Shown in pieces: positions 32,531 to 43,330 of a stretch of 64,000 bases of DNA. How positions within the stretch are numbered: position 1 is the stretch's first letter; each line of letters opens with the position of its first letter. The stretch is from Lepidurus packardi (lineage: Eukaryota > Arthropoda > Branchiopoda > Notostraca > Triopsidae), in the NCBI GenBank assembly GCA_023053545.1, contig JAKZAN010000007.1, positions 9,672,001 through 9,736,000 on the forward strand, in the 5' to 3' direction. The position numbers and the translations under genes are program-made. The notes beneath the pieces were generated by a model. It did not search any database, was not told where the DNA came from, and saw only the letters and a program-made list of their open reading frames with translations.

Positions 32531-33850
32531 TTAAACATGGATCTTGGTCTTTAAAGGCAGCTTCCAGAACGGCTTCACAGGATTGGAGACGTTCAAAGAG
32601 GCGCGGTTTGGTACCGGGACGTACCCGTAATTGGCTAAAACATCAGCGCACGTGTTTTGTATAGATTCAATTTCTTCCCAGGGCAGAGTGCTTTTCCAGA
32701 GCGACACTCTGCTGCCCAATTTGCGCTTAGTGTGCTCGCGCTCGTTTCCATCGGCTGTTGTATGTGTATAGAGGTACGTCCTCACAGAGGGCGTTAATGG
32801 GAGTCCGACACGTCGCAGTAGCCAGGCGGTAACCTTATTTGGATCCACTGCCAGGTCTTCATAGCGTAGTACCGTGAAAGTATCAGGGAATTCTTCCTGT
32901 GCTTCCAACGCACTTTCATAGTTATCCCGTAAGAATTCGCAAAGCACCTCTTGTTTATCACAGTTCTTAGTGCAAAACTTAGCCTTATGGCGAGACGCCA
33001 TAGAAGCGCGCGGGTCTCTTACAAGCAGAACCACGTGAAAGTTGGGTACCGGCTGGCGCAAAAGTGGCAAAAGCGGGCGCAAAGGCATGTGAACTAGCTT
33101 GGTGATTTGTACCGGAAAACGACGGCAGGCAAAGGACAAACGTTCGTCTTGAGGACACATATCTTTGTAGATTTTGAAACAGATCTGGTACAAAATAATA
33201 TTAGACAGCCTTAGCCTTGCGAGAGGAAAGCCGTTTAGACCCATTTGTTCATGAAAGGCCAAGTAATCGCAGTTTAGGACCCTGGCAATTTCATCAACAT
33301 GCACCTTAGCTAACGTATTATTGTCGGTAGCTAAGTTTTGGAGCCCCATGTAGGTTAACGGTTCGAACTGGTACAAAGCACCCGGTACTTGGCTCAGAAG
33401 TTCGCCGGTAAATGATGAGCCACTCCGGTAGGTGGAAACGATCAAAATGCGCTTAGCCACGCCCTCTGTTGATGGCAAAGTCATCCCATGGTCGATCAGT
33501 ATTTTTCGTTGCTCTCTTGTCGCGTTTATTACCATTTCATTGAACCAGGAATTATTTTGCCCTATTTCAAAGAAACCTTGATCAGATGGACGAACGGTAC
33601 CTGCTCCTGTCGTTCCTGGCGATTCATTTGAAAAACTTGACGAAGTTGGTTTAGACTTTGAGGGGTTATTCGACTCGTCGTTGAAAGGTGGGGAAAGATG
33701 ATGGAAGTAGACGACCAGTACAACCGTCGTGATGTAGCAAAATACCAGGACTTTTCTTCGATTTCGAAAGGATGTTATTCGTTTTACGTTTGCTTTAAAG
33801 CGCGTGATTGCGAGTGAAATACAACTCAAATAGTTTAACATTTCTCTCAA
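32531..33850 (-). CDS. Golgi carbohydrate 6-O-sulfotransferase-like protein, copy D
   Basis: A single exon of 439 residues with anchor, stem, 5'-PAPS loop STYRSGSSFT and 3' motif LVRDPRASMASR. The Met used as the start in copy B is Lys here (NVKRITSF), so translation must begin upstream at MREM. The N-terminus therefore gains about 19 residues. The stem is a few residues shorter than in B. Only about 0.2 kb of upstream sequence is shared with B and C. Beyond about 34060 it is unrelated, so it lacks the CCAAT motif and the Tigger element found upstream of the other two. Expression may therefore differ. Confidence 0.92.
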   Translation of the reverse strand: MREMLNYLSCISLAITRFKANVKRITSFRNRRKVLVFCYITTVVLVVYFHHLSPPFNDESNNPSKSKPTSSSFSNESPGTTGAGTVRPSDQGFFEIGQNNSWFNEMVINATREQRKILIDHGMTLPSTEGVAKRILIVSTYRSGSSFTGELLSQVPGALYQFEPLTYMGLQNLATDNNTLAKVHVDEIARVLNCDYLAFHEQMGLNGFPLARLRLSNIILYQICFKIYKDMCPQDERLSFACRRFPVQITKLVHMPLRPLLPLLRQPVPNFHVVLLVRDPRASMASRHKAKFCTKNCDKQEVLCEFLRDNYESALEAQEEFPDTFTVLRYEDLAVDPNKVTAWLLRRVGLPLTPSVRTYLYTHTTADGNEREHTKRKLGSRVSLWKSTLPWEEIESIQNTCADVLANYGYVPVPNRASLNVSNPVKPFWKLPLKTKIHV

Positions 33851-35011
33851 AATTGTGCTGAAATTATAAACTGGAACGTTTAGAATCTGAATAACGTTGT
33901 TATGTAGTTTGCACTTATTTTTCTACACAAAGTCTTAGCAGCTTTTACACTTAGTTCTTTGTCTAACGGATACCGCCACGTATTTGAATCCACGTAAGCT
34001 CTTTCCCCTGCTATACCAAATATGCTAATGAAGTTCTATTAGCGAAAACGCATGCGCCAGTGAAAACCGACGTCACTCTTTCAGGCTCAGCGCAACGAAA
34101 ACGGAAAATCAAACTTAAACAATAATTAGCAATTGCAACCTAGACTTAGAAACTAACGTATGGATTTCGAAAAACACTTCAAATTTATTTAGTATACCCT
34201 TTTGTATATTAATTAAGCTTTACACTTCAGTGCTTCACAGCGCTTCTTGTAACCATGCGTGGGATTCCGGAACTTTCGTAAAATAAGTCTTAACTGGCGA
34301 GTCGGGAAACGGAGTTTTAATACGAAAGTGTGGCTAAGTATATTTCTACAAATTTGCTTTTTGGTGTATTTATAAAACTTCTTTCTTTTAGTATTTCAAT
34401 GGTCATTGAAATCCAAGAAGCCCAAATTTCGAGACTAATCAGTACTGCCACATTTTTTAGATCCGCGGTAAGCCCGAAATTCTAAAATTTTGCAAATGAG
34501 ATGTTTTGGAATTCTGGAATTCCTTATTTGCTTATTTTTTTGTACCCACTTCAAATAAAAGTGAAAATTTGTATGATTTTTGGTGTTTTTTTCTTAAAAT
34601 CTAACCTTTAATTAACTTTCAGCTTCCCTGAGCTCCTACGACTTCAGCGAATCTAACCTCCACCTTCCTTGACTTTCAACTAACCTTCAACTAACCGTCG
34701 TTGAAGCATTTATAAAACCAACATATGAACCCAGGTGGTGTGCAATACGTATAGGTACAGTATCCATTCGGTCACACGCTTATAAATTATTGTTATTAAA
34801 ATCGCATAAAAATACAACAAACATTTTCAATGACAACCAATCTCGCGTTTCGCACTTCGCATTTTACCGGCGCCCTTACAATCGGAATCGAGCTTGACTC
34901 CAATACCAATACTAAACAGATCGTTTCTGTATCGATTATTATTAGCCTAAGCAAGTGACACTGCGGTTTGTGTTTTGTGTTTGGAAAAAGGGAACAACTG
35001 ATTAACCGAAA
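33851..35011. other. Region between cassette D and PSMB3
   Basis: The first 0.2 kb is cassette flank and the rest is unique and AT-rich. No gene was seen. The right end should hold the PSMB3 promoter and 5' UTR. Confidence 0.5.
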
Positions 35012-35877
35012 ATGGTACAGTAAATATAATACAACTCCTATTCTTTCAGCTAAATTCCATGGTTCTCTAGTCTATTATGTCCTATAATGGTGGCTGCGTG
35101 CTGGCTATGAAAGGCAAGGACTGTGTTGCCATTGCAACCGACCGAAGGTTAGGAATTCAGCTCCAAACAGTTTCCACAGACTTTCAGGTTTCAATTCATC
35201 TATAGATTCTTAAAACTGGCATATTAATATACTGCAAATTCTAGAAAGTCTTTGAAATGGGTCCACACCTTTATATTGGCTTGGCCGGCCTTGCCACAGA
35301 CACGTTAACTGTCCATGAGAGGTTGAGGTTCAAGCTCAATCTCTACGAATTGAAAGAAAACCGCCGCATCCACCCTAAAACCTTCGCATCTGTAGTATCC
35401 AACCTCTTATATGAACGCAGGTGCGTCTTTTGTCAATTAGTGACTGGTTTTTATTCTTTTAAAAGCAAAGTTTTAACTTTCTTTTTGTTAAGGTTTGGAC
35501 CGTATTTCGTGGAGCCAGTAATTGCTGGTTTGGATCCAGTAACTCTTAAGCCATACATTGCTGGCATGGATCTCATTGGTTGCACTACCGAACCAGAGGA
35601 CTTTGTCGTCTCGGGTACTTGCTCTGAACAACTTTTTGGAATGTGCGAAGCTTTATGGCGTCCAGATATGGAGGCTGATGATTTGTTCGAAACCATCAGT
35701 CAAGCTTTGATGAACGCTTTTGATCGTGATTCAGGCTCAGGTTGGGGAGGCGTGGTCCATGTTATGTAAGTTTTTACTGCTCCTTCAAGTCCCATTTGCT
35801 TTTTATTTAATTTCGTACTATTTTTCAGTGAAAAGGATAAAGTGACTACCAAGTATCTGAAAACGCGTATGGACTAA
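35012..35877 (+). CDS. PSMB3: 20S proteasome subunit beta-3
   Basis: Five coding exons: 35012-35014, 35071-35187, 35245-35420, 35493-35765 and 35829-35877, giving 205 residues, the same length as human PSMB3. Words such as [36 protein letters not shown] and TRMD at the C-terminus match the family throughout. It is a non-catalytic beta subunit of the proteasome core ring. The first coding exon is the start codon alone, followed by a 56-base intron. This is inferred because the protein then begins MSIMSYNGG as in other animals. Starting at the internal MSYNGG would skip this exon. The gene converges on CTCF, 212 bases away. Confidence 0.95.
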
Positions 35878-36088
35878 GTTACCCAACTTACAAGAGTGAA
35901 AAAAAAAACGGTTGGAAATACAATTCCCGGGTTTGTGTATTAACGCGTGGCAATTTTCATGAACCCCCATAAAATAAACAGGTTTTATTCCAGATACAGG
36001 AAATGAGGTTTTTCGCAAACTAATTTTTTTTATGAGAAAAGCAAACACATAATCTTCAACCCGTGTCCTTTCGGCAACTTATATAAAA

Positions 36089-39000
36089 TTACTCATCTTC
36101 CTCCTCATCTTCTTCATCCTAGGAAAACGAATAACAATAAAAAGAAAGTTCAATTAATATACATTTAAAAGAAATTAAATTAGTAAAATTCGAAAACTTA
36201 CATCAAAACCAAAGCAAGTCTCCATATCTTTCTGCGAATCTTCCGCCACAGTTCCTAGTTCTGACCTCCGCCGAGGAATCTCGCCTTCATCCATTTCTGG
36301 GATAACATAGTTTAAGTTACTGAACTTTCTGATCAATAGGCAAATTCCTCGATTCCTACCTTCATCTAATGAAGCGTCTTGAGAATAATCCTCTTGTAGG
36401 CCCACTAAAGCTTCACTAGCTTCGTCAATATCTTCCTCGGCAGCCAACATAGTCACTCCGTCTTCACCTTCGCCTTCTTGGAGGTGGATAACTTCGAGGA
36501 CGACGTATTGTTGTCCATCCTGGCCCTGCACGGCCATAATTTCGCCATCAGTATCAGTCTCGGGTTCATCATCTTCATCCTCATCTTCTTCTCCTTCAGT
36601 GAATCCGTCGACCTACCAAAAAGAAGCAAAGAGTCGTTAAGAGAATTCGAAAAAAATCAAAATGGTGACATGAAATTACTTGTTGGCCTTCGACGAGCTG
36701 GATCTTCTTGCGTCTCGAGGATTTCAACAGCTTTAATTGCTCCTGAGCCGCGTTGGGGTCGTGCATAGCCAAATGGCGAATGAGATTGCCCTTGTGGCGG
36801 AAAGGTTTGTTACATTCCGAACATTCGTGAGTCTTCTCGCCGGGTGGCGGAGGGATATACTCTGGGTTATGGTACAGATTCTGATGGCGTTTCAATAACT
36901 GCTTCTGGCGGAAGGATTGATCGCATTGATCGCACTGGTAAGGCTTCTGATCCGTATGGATGAGCATATGGGACTCCAAATGACGCTGAGAGATTGAAGC
37001 GTAAGGACACAGGTCGCATTTGAAGCATTTCTCGCCTTCATGACTCTTGCTATGAAGCTAGAAATGAAATAAAACTTAATTAAAACCTAATAAATACGAA
37101 CAAAAAGCGACATTAAACTAGAATAGACTAACTAACGCCAAAACAAGCTGGATTTGAAGTAAAACCTGCTAATTAAGACGGCCATAAGCTAAATTCCATT
37201 AAATCTCCTAATGAAAACAGAAACGAGTTAATTTAATTAAAATTTCGAGACAGAAACAAGTTAAAAAAGTCGTGACAAGTTTAAAACAAAGAGATAAAAA
37301 CAGGTTAAACTAAAATGTGAACTAAAATTTTCTAATCGAAAGCAATATAATTAAAATTAAATCGAATTACAATTTTATTATTAGATTTTTTAAAAAACCT
37401 TTTCAAAGAAAATTGGGTAAGTGTCAATTACTTTAAAGGAATATAATAAAAATATCTTAATTAAGACAAATAAATTGAATTTCATTAAAATTTGCGAGTC
37501 GAGACAAAAACACGTTAAATTCGAACTAAAATTTGTTAATATATACCAATCTGATTTGAACTAAACTCGAATTAGAATTCTTTATTTTTATTTTATTATT
37601 TTTTAAGTGGGTAAATTAGGACAAAAAATTTACCTTAAAGGAATATCGATCAGGGAATCCTTTTCCACAGCGTTTGCACTTCAAAGGCCTGTCAGAGGTA
37701 TGCAATTTCTGCACATGGATTCGCAAATCCGTTTTGCGTCCGCACGTTGTGGGACACAATTCGCATTGGAAAACAGGTTTATTTCCTACGACGCCAAAAA
37801 AATAAATAAATACAAAAATAAGGCTATTTTGTGAGGAGGATTTGAAGACTTGAAATACCCGTGTGAATCAGTCGGTGGGCTTTTAGACTGTTGGATTGGG
37901 TGAAACGCGCTTGGCAAATGTCACACTCGTAAGGCTTTTCTCCCGTGTGAATCCGCAAATGGCGTTTGAGTTTGAAAGTGTCTGGACTGGCGTAAGTACA
38001 GTGTGGACACTAAAAAAGGGAAAAATATCGATACATTTGAAGCTTAAATGCTTTAAACCTTGATTCAGATGAAAGCTAAAGCGCTTCTCTTCAGGAAATA
38101 ACCATATATTTGAGTGAGATATGAAGCAAATGGGTGAAAGTTTACTTGGTAAGGCCGTTCTCCTGTATGGCACCTCATGTGACGTTTCAATTTGCTCAAT
38201 TCAACGGAAGCATAGTCACATTCTGTACAACGATGGGGTTTTTCGTGCGTATGGCGGTAGCGAACGTGGCGTACAAGTTCCCCTAAAGAAAAGCAAGGGC
38301 AAGTTTTGTAAAAATAGGCTGAAATTGTGACAAGGAAGTTAAGAATCTTTACCTGAGGTTGTAAAAGAAGATAGGCAAAATTTGCAGCGATGCGGTTTGG
38401 TGCCTGTATGCGTGTTGACATGATTCTGTAAGGAAGCGAGGGTCTTAAACCCTCGGTCGCAAACACTGCACTTGTGTGGTCGTTCTTCGGAATGGGATTT
38501 CATATGCCGCGAAAGCAAATAGCGTTTAGGTGATGTGTAATTGCAGTAATTACACATGTGAGCTTGAGTGACGGTTTGGGATTTCTTAGGAGGCGCTTTC
38601 GTTACTTTGACTTTTTCTTCCACCTCGTCCGAAGATTCCTACGCATATTTTTCAAGAAAAAAAAGGCCGCAAAAAACGAGAAAAAAGAAAATTAGACTAT
38701 TGAAATGAATTTAATTAAATATGCAAAATTACGGCTTGGGCAACCAGGCCTCCTTCCTCTCCTTCGTCAAAATCGTAGACAGCTAAATTCTGGTCATCGC
38801 CCACGTCTTCCTCGTTCTCTTCTTCCACTTCGTCGCCGTTTTCTTGTAATGATAAAATTTCTGTGGTTTCTCCATCTTGGCTTCCACCTTCTCCTTCAGG
38901 TTGGACGATGAGAACGTAGCTTACTTCACCGGAATTGGATTCGGAAGGAACGATAGCCACCGTTTGGTAGCCGTCGCCAGAGAGGACCATCTCATCATTG

Positions 39001-39542
39001 CTATTTCCCTACCAAAACAAGAAAAATATCGTTTTATTACTTAAACAAATTACAAAATGAAAGGATCCTGTACCTCGCCAATGCCAGGAATGCTTACTAC
39101 AGTTCCTTCATCTTCTTCACCCTGTGTAGCCAAAATGTCCCCATTACTAGCCTCTTCTTCGTCTTCTAGAAATAAAAAATTCAAAAATTAGTATGTTTTT
39201 CAATTTTTTTTCCTAATTTCTTTCATTAGTCTTATTTATATTTCTTGTCCTGACCTGCAGCTTGGTAGTAATAATTGCCAGACTGATCTACGACATAATA
39301 GGCTCCTTCGGTGGCTTCATTGTCGCTCCCTGCACTGGTCGTCACAATTGTTTCTATTAATTAGAAACAAAAAATTAATTAGAAAAATTTAAAGGAAGTG
39401 CAACAGTTTGAACACTAATCAACTTACGTGAAGTAGAAGCATTGTTACGGTCTCCGCCTTCAATTTCTTTGTTGAAAGTTGCGAGATAGGATTGTATCTC
39501 ATTAATATTTTCTTCTTTAATTACCACGCCGGGTTCACCCAT
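36089..39542 (-). CDS. CTCF: CTCF, 11-zinc-finger insulator and architectural protein
   Basis: A multi-exon gene starting [12 protein letters not shown] and ending in a separate 30-base exon (36089-36118) for an acidic tail. After an acidic N-terminal half come eleven C2H2 fingers in order: [80 protein letters not shown] and CSECNKPF. Number, linkers ([18 protein letters not shown]) and sequences such as [14 protein letters not shown] and [11 protein letters not shown] match CTCF, which binds insulators and shapes chromatin loops. It has a very acidic C-terminus (DEEDEEEDE). An intron of about 0.5 kb near 37070-37600 is AT-rich with AAACAAGTTAAA-like words. It is head-to-head with MCAT, 0.83 kb between starts. 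Confidence 0.93.
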
Positions 39543-40370
39543 TTTTCATAACGAGTCGTCTTAATCTCCTACAAGACGACACAAATCACGAAGACATGTA
39601 AGCGTTTATCTTTTGTTTTCACTTTTGAAATTTCATTCGAACGAGTGGGAAAGCCTTATGTTATGGATTATTTTAGGCGCCAAATGACAAAGATACTATC
39701 GGCCCCAAACGATAGTGGGGGTTCAAAGAAATGGTTGAACGCCATTTTGTTAGGAGTTGCCCAGCCCATGCTCGAGGATTTGGACAAGAAGTTTTCGCAA
39801 ATCTTGTGGCGTGTGCTAATGATGCATTGAATTTCAGCGGGATTATCGAGTTCAGAGAGAGGGCGACTCTTTCTTGACCTAAAGAGGACTCAACGACTCA
39901 GGGCGATAAATACGAGATTGGCGGCCGCAGCACAAAGCTAAGGCGCTGGCAGCCATTTTACACAAACGCCAAACGCACGACAAGCGCTGCTCGTTCTGCG
40001 CGAAGCAAATGCGGCTTTTTAAGCGGTAATTAGGGTGTACTAACCTCTTTAAACCGATCGTAGGACTTCTCGAGACAAGTAGGACACAATACACACAATA
40101 GGAATTATAAGAGAAGAATTTTTCATCCAAATAATGCCAAAAGGAAACCTCTACTTTCTTTGTTGAGCAATTGAGGGCGTTGGATCTTCGACTGACGCTC
40201 AACGCTTAGTATCGGTATCAGTACAAGGCTTACTATCGAATGGAGAAATCGGGAACGATATCGATTATAAGCGGCCACATGCGCTTTCCAAACAAAACTT
40301 CGTGTTGTCAAGCATAAAACGCGAAATTGTGCCAAAAAATCGCAGTTTTTAGTAGAATTCAAGCTTTATA
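39543..40370. promoter_or_regulatory. Bidirectional upstream region of CTCF and MCAT
   Basis: The two start codons diverge from this 0.83-kb region. It holds no supported gene. A GATATCGAT word near 40258 resembles a DRE-type site, but this is weak. Confidence 0.45.
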
Positions 40371-42066
40371 ATGACTTCAAGTTTAAATCTAAGTTTATAT
40401 AAGGTGCTACGACTTGTAAATAAGCCAGTTTGCAATGAATTATTAGCTTTTAATAGTTTCCATCCTGAGATTCGGACGAGTTTTTGTAATCAAAAACAAT
40501 TTGTGCGTCATTACTCACCACGATTGGGTTATTCTTCGCCTGTGGGTACTGCCAAACCTGGAGACCGAGAAGAACGTCCTACAAAAGATGACAGTAAAGC
40601 AAATGAAGATTTAGTAGTCATTGGGCAAGGAAAGGTTGCAGAATTGCTCGACAATGCAGCAGAATTCAGAGAACCGAATGCGAAATACGATCCGTCTATA
40701 ATTGCAACTAGAGGCTCGGTGAAACCTGTTTACGAACCGAAATCCTATGACGACGTCTGGAATTCTTCTCCGTATCCAAAAGGCAGTGTTTGGCAACAAA
40801 GCCAAGCTAAACACTCCAAAAGACCCAAATGTGATCCGAAAGACACGTCCATTATCATGTTCCCAGGCCAAGGAGCCCAGCATGTAGGCATGGGCAAAGC
40901 TTTGCTCAAGTAACTTGTAACTTTGATCCCTTTTTAAAAATAATAATTCTAGAAAACACAAAATAATCAATAATCTATCTATTTTCTAGCTACCCAAACG
41001 TGAAAGTCATGTTCGAAGTCGCGAGTTCCATCTTAAAATACGATCTACTCCAACTTTGCTTAAACGGCCCTAAAAGCGACTTGGATAAAACTATTTTCTG
41101 CCAGCCGGCATTGCTAGTGACGTCATTAGCAGCGGTTGAAAAGTTGAGGCATGACAATCCGAGTTTAGTGGAATCCTGCATGGCTACTGTTGGTTTCAGT
41201 CTGGGAGAAATTACTGCCTTAGTTTTTGCTGGTTCAATCACTTTTGAGCAGGGTAACATCAAAATTTACTTCAGTTCAATAAAAAAAAAATTGTAAATAA
41301 TTTTTTGTTTCATTTTAGCTGTTAAAATAGTTCAAGTTCGAGCAGAAGCCATGCAATGTGCCTCAGATATGGTTCCTTCTGGCATGATGACAGTATTTTA
41401 TAGACCAGATTCCAAATTGAATTTCGCCTGTTTAGTAGCACGGGAACATTGCGCCAAAATGGGGATTGAAAACCCTGTTTGTCAAGTGGCTTCCTATTTG
41501 TTTCCACATTGCAAAGTCATCGCTGGTCATTTGGAGGTAAACTAATTTCTGCTTTGAAATATCGTTATTGGGAATCTTTGTTTTGTCTTGGAATGCGTTT
41601 GTTTAAAAGCTGCTTCTCGGGGTGTGTATATTAGTTTGGTATTAATAACGAACGTTCATTGTTGCAGGCGCTCAATTTCATCGAGAAACATGGAGGGGAG
41701 TTTAACTTGCGAAAAGTTAAGCGAGTGTCCGTTTCAGGGGCATTCCATACCCCCTTAATGGAGCCTGCGGTGGCTCCTTTGAAAGAAATCTTGAAACGAT
41801 ATCCGATCAAATCCCCGCTTATATCGGTGCATTCAAACGTGGATGGAAAACGGTATAAGAACGCAGAGCACATCATAAGGCAGCTACCCAAACAACTAGT
41901 TAATCCCGTAAGCTGGGAGCAGACATTGCACATCCTCTATGAACGCAATCCAGACCAACAATACCCCCAAACTTTGGAAGTTGGCCCGGGCCAATCCCTC
42001 AAATCCATACTAAAATTAGTCAATCTTAAAGCTGCTTTTAAGTGTACCAATGTCTCCGTCTATTGA
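40371..42066 (+). CDS. MCAT: Mitochondrial malonyl-CoA:ACP transacylase
   Basis: Four exons in frame: 40371-40909, 40990-41252, 41319-41536 and 41668-42066, giving 472 residues. A long N-terminus rich in basic and hydroxylated residues suits a mitochondrial presequence. FPGQGAQHVGMG begins the transacylase fold, GFSLGE carries the nucleophile Ser, and SGAFHTPLM carries the catalytic His. It loads malonyl units onto mitochondrial ACP for type II fatty-acid synthesis, including lipoate precursor. The region between the presequence and GQGAQ is longer than in human MCAT. The gene is head-to-head with CTCF. Confidence 0.93.
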
Positions 42067-42199
42067 ACGTCAAGTTACAATAAAAAACTAGTAAAAATTA
42101 GTTGCATCGTCTACACTTTCATTTCTTTCCTACGCTTCATTCGTAGACTTTCTCGCCAATTTCAGTCAATTCTCGTTGACTTCCCGGAAATTGTATTCG

Positions 42200-42350
42200 C
42201 AGTTATTAGATTACTAGATTATCTGAAATGAACACTAGATTATTAGAATTACTTAGATTAATTACTTACTTAGATTAATTTATTTAGATTAATTACTTAG
42301 ATTACTAGATTATTAGATTACTAGATTATTAGATACTAGATTATCTGAAA
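42200..42350. repeat. AGATTA-type simple repeat
   Basis: Degenerate TTAGATTACTAGATTA words fill the region just after MCAT. The stretch 42350-42530 holds no gene. Confidence 0.8.
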
Positions 42351-42533
42351 TGAACAAAAACGAATCTATGTTAAAAAATTTCGTTTAATTTCTAAAACTA
42401 TTAAAGAATACTGCGTACCTCGGATAAATTGAGGTTAATTACACTTCGCTTTTCAGTATTACAAAAGTTAAACTAATTTCAAGGGCCTGAACCAGAATTG
42501 TATAGTCAATTATAGACTTTCCGAAATGAGCAA

Positions 42534-43330
42534 TAAATGAATGTATGTTAAAAGACTTGGTTTAATTACTCGAAAAGTTGGAGGATTACTACATACGTAG
42601 TATAAACTGAGGTTATTGTTAATTACACTTTTACTTTTTATCATATATTACAAGAATGAAGCTAATTTCGATAAGGTCCTGGACCAGAACGCTCCAAGTA
42701 CTCTCTGGTGGACGGAACACGTACTACTTTGACGGAAGTCGGTCGTAAAGTCCCGCTTTCGGAACCACGTGGTCGCAAGGTACTGTTTTGGTAAACAGTA
42801 AATGAATGTATGTTAAAAGACTTGGTTTAATTACTCGAAAAGTTGGAGGATTACTACATACGTAGTATAAACTGAGGTTATTGTTAATTACACTTTTACT
42901 TTTTAGCATATATTACAAGAATGAAACTAATTTCGATAAGATCCTGGACCAGAACGCTCCAAGTACTCTGGTGGACGGAACGCGTACTACTTTGACGGAA
43001 GTCGGTCGTAAAGTCCCGCTTTCGGGACCACGTGGTCGCAAAGTGCTGTTTTGGTAAACAGTAAATGAATGTATGTTAAAAGACTTCGTTTAATTACTGG
43101 AAAAGTTGGAGGATTACTACATACGTAGTATAAACTGAGGTTATTGTTAATTACACTTGACGTTTTAGCATATATTACAAGAATGAAACTAATTTCGATA
43201 CGGTCCTGGACCAGAACGCTCCAAGTACTCTCTGGTGGACGGAACGCGTACTACTTTGACGGAAGTCGGTCGTAAAGTCCCGCTTTCGGGACCACGTGGT
43301 CGCAAGGCGCTGTTTTGGTAAACAGTTGGT
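42534..43330 (-). repeat. Three tandem units of about 264 bp from the SLC6 3' end
   Basis: Units are marked by ATGTATGTTAAAAGACTT at 42541, 42806 and 43069. Each includes codons for the transporter's C-terminal tail (ending SGPGPYRN) and its 3' UTR. The unit at the gene end is the real one. The two downstream copies keep the tail sequence in the same orientation with few changes. Confidence 0.9.
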
